64,000 bases of DNA from Syngnathus acus (taxonomy: Eukaryota > Chordata > Actinopteri > Syngnathiformes > Syngnathidae): assembly GCF_901709675.1 (NCBI RefSeq), contig NC_051106.1, positions 4,784,001-4,848,000 of the forward strand, read 5' to 3'. Position 1 is the first letter of the stretch. Every line of letters starts with the position of its first letter. Made by a program: the position numbers and the translations under genes. The notes beneath the pieces were generated by a model. The model saw nothing but the letters and a program-made list of their open reading frames with translations. It did not search any database and was not told the origin of the DNA. Of this stretch, positions 37,054 to 64,000 are shown in pieces.

Positions 37054-38553
37054 AGGCATGTCCCGCACGAACATAAAACGACAACAAGCACTCGGCTTTT
37101 AGCTGTAAAATGGAAGAAGAGCTGCTGAGCCCTTGGGATGTTGCACCGCAAGATGTGAATTGAACTCTGGTGTGACACTTGACTTAACTCCTCTGTTACT
37201 GCTCACCTCACCAATGTCACATGGCCAAACTCAGAAAACAGGTAAGCTGCGATTGGTCGTGACCTGAGCCCTGAGTACCTGTGATGTCATTTTCAGTCAA
37301 CAGCAATTAGCAGAATGGATAAAAAAATGGGTGTATTTTACTGATTAATACACGCAATATTAATAAGAATGCCGTGTTTAGACAAGTGGGCGCGCATAGA
37401 ACATATTATTTTAAAGACACATTTTGAGTCGACTTCCCCTTTAACACCTAAGTGGCTTTTCTTGTGATTTCTTTACCATATTTTGACGCAGGCGTCATTT
37501 ATATCGTGTATTTTACATATCAAATATACAGTACATATGTACTGTTGATGTATCTTCTTGTTACCATTTTATATATAATTTTGTACTTTTTTATGATGTG
37601 TAAGTGAAATGCAATTTGTATCCCTTTAAGAAATACTTTTTTAAAACTAGCATTTATTGGCTTGGAGGGTGTTATTGTAGTAAATACTTCCATCTAGTGG
37701 CTGGATAGAAAACCACACACACACTCCATTCTTTTTTTTTTCTTCTAAGCACAGTCATGCCATTGAAAATATTTACCATTGGCGACAGAGACAAGAATGT
37801 AATGGCATTAATGGGCTCAAAATTAGAATAGTGCTTTCATCAATAAGTCAGGGGTGGGCAAACTTGGGTGCTAAAGCATCACGTTTCATTTTTAAAACTG
37901 ATGGACCAGTTCTCTAGGTTAAAATAAGATCTTGCAATTTCTAAATGGTCTATTTTGCTAAAATTATGTTCTTGCGATTTAGTTCATTTATGTAATTATA
38001 ATTAACCACTCAAATACATGAACAACACCAAATGTTTTGTAAACAAAACTATCTACAATTATTTTCCAGAAAAAAAGAAAGAATACATTTTAATTTTTGA
38101 ACGTTTAATTGCTTGACGGGCCTATGTAAAGTTCGGAGCGAGTCACATATGACCCGCGGATGATATGTTGCCCACCCCTGCTTTAACTCAGACTAATTTC
38201 TGCGTTTATTCTACCCCACAAATACAGTATGTCATATTTAACATTTTGTTTTCAGTTGTTCGTCAAATGTGATCAAATTTCGGTATTTTGTCAGAGTTTA
38301 TCTAACTGTATTGTACAAACTTGACCACTAGGTAGGGCAACACCACCACAAGTGTGTTTTTCATGCACGAGAAGACGCTTGCCTGCAGGATGCATGCAGT
38401 TTTATACTTTGATGTCATTTGGGTTTCCGAACTCAGCAGCAGGTCGGGTCTTGTGCTCAGTTGCTGAACTTCTGTGAGCTCAGATGGTTCAGGAGAGTTG
38501 CTGGGCACGTGTGTAAGTTGGAGACCGACTTGTTCATAGTGCGCGCTGTCAAC
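37054..38553. other. JDP2 3' region to FLVCR2; no BATF seen
   Basis: Holds the JDP2 3' UTR and an inverted-repeat element (37849-38180). BATF, which lies here in mammals, is absent: no bZIP-like frame was seen on either strand. Confidence 0.55.
37849..38180. mobile_element. hAT-like non-autonomous element, 332 bp
   Basis: The ends are inverted: CAGGGGTGGGCAAACT at the left and TTGCCCACCCCTG at the right. CAGGGGTGGGCAA-type ends are typical of hAT MITEs. The interior is A+T-rich and non-coding. No clean 8-bp target duplication is visible, so the insertion is probably old. Confidence 0.7.
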
Positions 38554-39126
38554 ATGGGAGATATTAATATTAACGTTTGTGACGACAAAAATGTTGAGGT
38601 GGCAGGCACTCCCGTGGAATCGAAAGGTCCGAATGAACTATCGCAGTCATGCAGCATCCCGAACGGCGAGAGCGATGCTGCGCCCACGACTCGCGTGTAC
38701 TTAAAACGCTGGCTGATAGTTTTCCTATTTTGTGCCTACTCGCTGAGCAATGCTTACCAATGGATTCAATACAGCATCATCACCAATATCATCGTCAAGT
38801 TCTACCAGGTGGACGCGTTCGCCGTGGACTGGCTTTCCATGATCTACATGCTCGCCTACGTCCCATTCATCTTCCCCGTCACCTGGCTGCTGGACCAGAA
38901 GGGTTTGCGCGTCACGGCACTGCTGGCCAACTTGCTCAACTGCGTGGGGACGTGGACTAAAGTGGCCAGTGTCCAGCCGGATCTCTTCTGGGTCACCATG
39001 CTAGGCCAGTTTATCAGCGCCCTGGCTCAGGTGTTCATCCTCGGGATGCCCTCTCGCTTGGCTTCGGTGTGGTTCGGAGCGGATGAGGTCTCCACTGCCT
39101 GCTCCATTGGAGTCTTTGGGAATCAG
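38554..39126 (+). CDS. flvcr2: FLVCR2-type first coding exon 1a (upstream duplicate)
   Basis: A single 573-nt exon encodes 191 residues: a polar N-terminus, then the first half of a major-facilitator transporter (WLIVFLFCAYSLSNAYQWIQ, DWLSMIYMLAYVPFIFPVTW, FILGMPSRLASVWFGADEVS, ending GVFGNQ). It ends at a clean phase-0 donor (CAG|GTGAGC), the same position as the second first exon at 42,017. No copies of exons 2-10 were seen between 39,127 and 42,016. It is either an alternative first exon spliced to the shared exon 2 at 43,075 (predicted 493 aa) or a stranded remnant of a tandem duplication. The intact frame and donor favour the first. Confidence 0.8.
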
Positions 39127-42016
39127 GTGAGCTCAAGTTTGGACCTCCAAACTTGTCCGTGTAGCATTGCAACGCACAGATGTGTCCGCAATAGAACATC
39201 ATCAGCAACGATCAAGTGCATTGTTTGCTGTGACCTTCCATGCATGGACATCCCAGTTTTTATTTGGGCAGTTTGGAACATGGATCTTTTATATTGATGG
39301 CTTTCTTTGCATGCTCTTTTCATGTTTTCGTGCATGTTGTTTGTTAAACCCAATTTACCCTTAAAATGAACGTCTTGTCTTATAAATAATGTCTTCTAAT
39401 GCACTCTTGTATTTGAACACCTTGCTTAAATAAATTTAAATCTTCAAAACCTGCCCAAAACAACTTTTATATGTACCAATATTTTTGAGGGTGCTCAAAT
39501 ACTCCCAGATATAATTAAATCTAATTCATTTAATAAATCAATTACATTCCTCTTTTGCTGTGGTTCAAATATATTTATTGGCCAGAATCTCAGCATCCTG
39601 AATCTTCTGATTTTATAACCATTCTTGATATGAAGTTAAATTGTGTAAACATATTGTGTAGTTCGAATATTGTGGTGGTAATTTACCTGGCTGTAACTGC
39701 ATTCTTTTAATTGATTGTCCAGGTAAAAGCAAAAATAATTATGCAATTACAGAACAGAATCATGCATTCTGTAATGTTAACAACTCATTTACAAATAGTA
39801 ATACTTTTTTGTAACTGTAATACTACTGAAATATAATTTTATTTCAAAAATGGCAGAGGAAGTACCGTTTTATTAGTACATAGTTATTTGTAATCTGACT
39901 GGGCTTCCATTGTGTTTTATGAGTCGATTTAGAGAGATATTTAAAAAATATTATGTCATCAACGCCACGAAAAATTACATATAGTAAAAAAAAATACCTG
40001 ATATTACAGTGTAGTTTAAAAGAATTCTTTCAGGTTTGACGGTCGAATGGGAAATGACGTGTTCATGTTTGCACAAGGTTGCCATCTTGTGCCTACTCGG
40101 CGCTAGTGTACAGTAAGTACAGTAGTATAGTGGGCGAAAATGAAACAAAACCTCCGTTCCAGGTAGGCTAACTCGAATACTTTGAGCGTTTGCAGTGTTT
40201 TTCGTGCAACTTTTCACGCTTCATTGTGCTTATTGTGTTTATCGTGCTTGCATTTTCGTCTCTTCGGGAATCTTGGGTGGTAACAGTAAGTCAGTTGAAC
40301 TTGAAACTCAAAGTTAAAGAGCAAACTTTAAAGCTTGCACAGTGTTAATGAGCGTTCTTTAGTTAATCCGCTTGTGACAAGTACCCCAAGTAACTCGGGT
40401 TTTCATCACAGGGAATGAGCTGGCAATAAAATATAAAAATAAGCCTCGACTGGTCGGCGAAGAAATGATCACGCGTCAAACTTGAGTCTGAACTTAACGG
40501 CAGTACTTTGCCAGCTTAGTTGCGTGAACGTGAATGAAACCGTGTCAATATTTTCACAAGAATCTTGCTCATCGTACTGGCAAAGTGGCTGCAGTTAGAC
40601 AAAACTACAATTTATAAAATAAAAATAATAAAATAAAATAATTATCACTGCACCATCGCATGCATTATAGTAGCGAACATTTGCATCTGCGTGCCTTAAT
40701 ACGTGCTTAATTTCATCCTAATAGCTTTTTAGATGGATGGATAGTTTTTGGATCCGTACCAAATGATGATACATCAATTTATTCAGTTACCATAATTTGT
40801 GCAACTCGCATACCAGAAGCCACACCCTTGCTCGTCATTGGTGGTCCTCGTTTTACGACGCAGTCCCGTTTCTACGACAGCGATGTAATTCGGATTTACA
40901 CGTTACGCCCAGTTGTTTTCGCTAACATGACAGTAAATACCTGGATGCTAAACAATCATATAAAAAAGCACCGAAAAGCACACAGCGACGTTATAAATTA
41001 CATCTGTAAAATGTAATGCATAATCCAGAATAAATATTAGGTTTAGCATAGAATGTGGTGTACCTCAGGGCTTGTGGAAATATCATTGCAGTTTACATCA
41101 CATTGACTAGCGTCACACAGATATGCGTTTTTAAAGTATTTGGCCGAGTAAAATTCCGATAACCGGTTAATCGTTTTTTTTTTTTTTTTTTTTTAAACAC
41201 AATGAATGAAATAAAAATTTCGGTGCCCCTAAATTACAGGCAGAACATTTGACCGTTTTGCAACTGTTAACTTTAAAACAGGGATTTTTTTTCATGGTGG
41301 GATATGTTTGAATGTCATTTTCTTTTTTTTACATTCTAATGTCTTAATTTAAATCCCAAGAAAATCATCTTTAACTAATCTCAATCAATTGTATTCCCCG
41401 GCCAGTAAATTGGTCACATCCTAACGATGACCTTAATAAAACCCCAGTAAACTTGAACAAGAAACGAGATACTTTTAGACTTTGAACTTTTCTAACTGGC
41501 CATATTGTGATGATCTTGCAGTATGGGTCATTCTCTATCTGCATGGGTCATGCGCTATGCTTTAGCAACACAATTAAATTGAACTCCCAGACAAGACAAA
41601 TCCTCCAGTGTGGGGAGTGTTGCAACTGGAAGGTTGGAGTTTGAGCTACGCCATAGGAGTCACATAAAAAGAAATCATTCACATGACCAAAGAGGGGAGA
41701 TCTTGTGAACTTTGACGCTGTACCCAGGTAGTCTTCTGTAATTTCGCTTGTTCTCACCGGGTGGTGGGCGAGCCGGAGCCTCAGCTGACTTTGGGCGAGA
41801 AGGTACTCAACCTAGAATTACAGCACCAATTCAAAGTCAGCAGTCAAGTTTGCTTGAGGCCAACTTGTTTATTTATTTTTTATATTAAGAAAAAAGGTGC
41901 CGCGCCTGCTGACTGGGAGCGTTAGGTAAATGGCCTCTCTGTTTACACACCCAAGGAGAACTGTTTGCTTTTCTCTCCAGCTGAACGCAGAGGCCTGAAA
42001 GAGGAGGGGAAGCAAC
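39127..42016. other. Gap between the two FLVCR2 first exons
   Basis: A+T-rich, with no transporter-like exon on either strand. It is either the first part of a long intron for exon 1a or an intergenic spacer plus the promoter of exon 1b. Confidence 0.5.
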
Positions 42017-47668
<5,652 letters not shown>

Positions 47669-48748
47669 CGGCGATGCATTCTGCTGTGAAAGCCTTGGTG
47701 AGGATAATTGGTCGCTGCACAGACCAAGTAAAACAGTGCGACTGTTGTGCCCCGAGGACACTATACACACACACACACACGGATCCCAAAAACAAGCACA
47801 AGAAATCAGTCATGCACAAGAACAACGCACTTAGAATCTTAAATGTCTTTACCGTTCATAGTTTGTCAGTGTCAAATGGAGCGTGACCTTTTCATATCCT
47901 CTTACCTCAAAATTTACAAACTACTGTTCAACTACGACGAACACTGCTACAGTAACTGACTTATGTCAGTGGATTAGTACTGTATTTGCTTTAAAGCTTT
48001 GTAAAAGCTTTTCATTTTCACGTCACGGCAACTGGAACGTTTTCCGCCTGTCATTCCCGATCACGTGGCAGTATTACCTCCGAATTCTACTGACTGCAAT
48101 AACAGTCGATGCTGTGCGTCTTATGTATACTTTGGAAGGGCAGTTTTGTCCGCCCCCAGACTTGGCGGACGGAAACTTGAAGACTGATATTTTTGTCGAT
48201 ATGGAAGAAGAGGGAGGCGAATCCAATCATTCATTTTGCACAAGAAAAAAAACGATATTTTATTAATTAAAAATATGCTTTGCTTGTAAAGTCACAATAG
48301 AGAAATGCATAATGTGCATAGTTTGCGATTAATTTGTTTTGTTGCACATGTGGCTTTTTGTGTTGTGGTTTCTCTTTTACAGAATATGCGATTACTCTAA
48401 GGTGCTAATTTATCATTTTATGGAATTTTAGGATATTTTACAAAACTGTGAAGATCTGACACTCCTTGGTATTTCAAACACCTGAAATAAATTCTTCCTC
48501 ATATAACTTGACTGGAGTCCAGTGTCTTGTATGACATGAATAAGAGGGCTCAGTGGAGTTTCTGTTCCATTGTTAAATGAATAAATCTCATGTTTTCCAA
48601 TCTTAGACATGTCGAGAGCATGAGAATCCACGTGTAAAGTTCCGAGAAAGATTGATTCACTGTAGGAAATACTGTAAAATAACATCTGGGAAGCAGCACA
48701 CCACAATCAATCCAAACACGTCTAGTGGACCCTTGGACATGAGGACAT
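47669..48748. other. Convergent 3' ends of FLVCR2 and ERG28
   Basis: Tail-to-tail spacer of about 1.1 kb with a short (CA)n run (47765-47780). An AATAAA on the plus strand (about 48485) could serve FLVCR2, and one on the minus strand (about 48263-48258) could serve ERG28. No gene was seen. Confidence 0.5.
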
Positions 48749-49819
48749 TTAGTTCCGTTTCTTTTGCTGCGCTCCCACTTCCTCTGGAGTCTCTGGAAAA
48801 CACTGGAATCCAATCAGCATTGCTATGATTGAGAAACCTGGAAAAACAAATGCCACAATTGCGTCATGCTACAGTCCCTGTTCAACATATATACAAATTA
48901 TAATGAAAAACAGAAGATACTTACTGGCCACAATAAGAGGTGCCATGACCCCAATTGTGAGAGGTGCAGTTTTGTAAATGAAGGCTTCAGATAGAAAATG
49001 ACCCAGCGCAAGGACAAATGTCCACAAAGTGATGTGATACAACCTGCCAGTGCCACACAATGTGAGAATCTAATGAACTTGACTCGTATACGGCACTGAA
49101 ATGCAAAACGTAATAAACAAGCTATCTTACGTCCTGTTGTGAATATCAATGGCACAGGCAGAGCGAATGATGGATGACAGCAGCGTCCAAATGCCAAATG
49201 TTCGAGCTTGAAGACCATTGACTGAATAAAAGTGTAGACGTAAACAGTGACAGTGAGGGAAATTATTTGATCCCCTGTTGAACCTGCTAGTTTATTCATT
49301 TACAAATAAATTAACATTAAATTATTTCTTATTGATTAAAATATGTGAAATAAGGATGTGGACCTGACCAAGGCTGGAATTAGTTCAAATCCCTCAGCAA
49401 AAGGGTTGATGGTAAAAAGGAGATGGTGCAAACAACTATTGGCACCATTACTCCCAAGTGGAACATTTTGGTAAAGATTTTAGCAAGGATCATAGAAGCT
49501 GACAAACAAGGTTTATTTCCGCAGGCCACATAGAATGAAGTGTGGGGCCAGATCTAGCCCCGGGGCCTTAGGTTTGGCACCTGTGCTCTAGAAAATGCAC
49601 ATTAGAATAAATTTATATTGCGTTTTTTACACACTGTTTATTTGGGTTAGTAAATAACAAAACCAACAGAAATGCAATTTGCTAACCAAACTCTGGCGTG
49701 CCGGTGTAAAGCTTCTCCGACAGGAAGCTGTGATCTTTGAAGCTCTGCACGGTGTTTCCCATCGCGATGACAGACACCATTACAAGCCAGCTTCGCAGGA
49801 CGTTTAGGAACCGACTCAT
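48749..49819 (-). CDS. erg28: ERG28 (C14orf1), ER scaffold for sterol C4-demethylation
   Basis: Four exons: 49819-49687, 49221-49131, 49043-48925, 48837-48749; 143 aa (human 140). It starts [20 protein letters not shown], continues with [20 protein letters not shown] and the [20 protein letters not shown] membrane segment, and ends with a lysine-rich C-terminus (QQKKRN), consistent with ER retention. ERG28 is a small multi-pass ER membrane protein that tethers the sterol C4-demethylase enzymes in cholesterol/ergosterol synthesis. It is divergent from TTLL5, the conserved vertebrate head-to-head arrangement. Confidence 0.95.
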
Positions 49820-50427
49820 CTTTCCTGTAGCTCCAATATTAGAGTACAGCATTTAGAATCCATACAAATGCGTGTATATGGTCATGTTGCAGAGGCTGCA
49901 AGATGTGTTACCTTGTCAAGTGTTTTGAGTGAACGGATCTCTGAGAAAAGAGTCTAATGTTGCCGTAAACTATTTCTATAAACAAGGTCAAATGGCATTA
50001 ATGGTGATAATTCCGAGCGACGTCCATCAAACATGTAACATGCTCCACAGAAGGGAAAATAACACTATATTGTGACATGTCTCACTGACCAGGTAGTAGC
50101 CAATGACAAAGCTGACAGAAGGGTTGTAGCCAGTCGTGCCATTGATATGATTGGTGAGATTGTACCTCTTGGTGTCGCCCACTTTTATTTTTAGCCAATC
50201 GCATTTAAGGAATTCATGGAGTTGGTTGGAGGCGGGGTTGGTTGGTTTAAACAAAGAGTTACTATGAAGAACAAGATGGTTCTCCGTGACGTCTTGAATT
50301 ATGGTTTAGTCGACTCTGTGGTTTCTTGTGATATTGTTTTTGAAATTTGGATAAGGGATCGTCATTGTGCATCACTATATTATAAAAATGGTGCTGAAAA
50401 AAATTTATTCGACAGGAAATCTGAAAT

Positions 50428-50439
50428 TGCGCATGCGCC
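50428..50439. promoter_or_regulatory. NRF-1 site in the ERG28/TTLL5 bidirectional promoter
   Basis: TGCGCATGCGCC contains the perfect NRF-1 palindrome GCGCATGCGC. It lies in the 1.1-kb gap between the divergent ERG28 and TTLL5 coding starts. NRF-1 sites are common in bidirectional housekeeping promoters. GTTGCTAC and GTAGTAAC half-sites (50447-50471), near-inverted and RFX-like, follow directly. Confidence 0.6.
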
Positions 50440-50965
50440 GTGCCGTGTTGCTACAAAGTTGTTGTAGTAACAAGGAAGATTAGCAGCGATCTATGATCAA
50501 CTCTCCCTGCACAACTGCGCTAGTTAGCATTGAGCGGCCGACCTGAAATCAAGGCAAGTTGAATGTTTTCTGTGGTTTTTTTTTTTTTGTCCTCTACAAC
50601 ACGCTGCATGTATGAGCGTACATTCAGTAATTTTTGCATTGCACAACGCAGACGACTGTTTTGATTTTATTTACTTGCCTGTCAATTTCTCGTGGCTAAC
50701 ATATGTTCGTCTGTCTGGATTTACTATTTGTAAAGACAGGCACTGTTATCCATTCACGTCAAATGGAAGATTATTTTACAAATAGATCTACAAACCATCT
50801 GTTATGGCATGTTCATTCTTATTGGAGTTGCATTCTTTTCGGCGGAATCAAAGATGGGAAAAAAAAAATGATTCACCCATATTGTATTTGTCTTGGGTTG
50901 CCTCAGGAGGGAGCTACAATCACAGGCACATGATCCCAGCAGGATTTGAATTCTATCTCTCTGGA

Positions 50966-64000
<13,035 letters not shown>

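Noticed and set aside
39127-42016. Search for a second copy of FLVCR2 exons 2-10
   Set aside because: No membrane-protein frames resembling exons 2-10 were seen. An automated profile search would be needed to exclude decayed remnants.

Overview
The window is vertebrate nuclear DNA, almost certainly from a teleost fish with a compact genome. Coding exons are short, introns are often 60-500 bp with GT-AG ends, the gene set is vertebrate, and short DNA transposons and microsatellites are scattered between genes. I cannot name the species. No prokaryotic, viral or CRISPR features were seen.

Left block (1-7,200): exon 1 of an EML5-like microtubule-associated protein gene runs leftwards off the window. 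It lies head-to-head with a complete TTC8/BBS8 gene (BBSome subunit) that has a good RFX X-box just upstream. EML5-TTC8 is a conserved vertebrate pair (human 14q31-q32).

Lectin block (7,565-15,128): four tandem genes on the minus strand encode type II membrane C-type lectins (297-309 aa). All share one six-exon plan (cytoplasmic tail, membrane segment, coiled-coil neck, three-exon lectin domain). Only the first (7,565-9,434) keeps both EPN and WND calcium/sugar motifs, and it also carries an ITIM-like tyrosine motif. The other three have degenerate sites.

Right block (17,185-64,000): NEK9, ACYP1, MLH3, FOS, JDP2, FLVCR2, ERG28 (minus) and TTLL5 (running off the right edge). This matches human 14q24.3, but NEK9-ACYP1-MLH3 is inverted relative to FOS-TTLL5, and ZC2HC1C, TMED10 and BATF were not found. 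FLVCR2 is unusual: two paralogous first coding exons (38,554-39,126 and 42,017-42,631) precede a single set of downstream exons, and both fit exon 2 in frame.

Several genes serve microtubules, cilia or centrosomes (EML5, TTC8, NEK9, TTLL5). FOS and JDP2 are AP-1 family bZIP factors, MLH3 is a mismatch-repair/meiotic protein, ERG28 works in ER sterol synthesis and FLVCR2 is a membrane transporter. The lectins probably belong to innate immunity. All coding models were built by hand from splice sites and recognised protein families. For every complete gene except jdp2 the exon lengths sum to a multiple of three.
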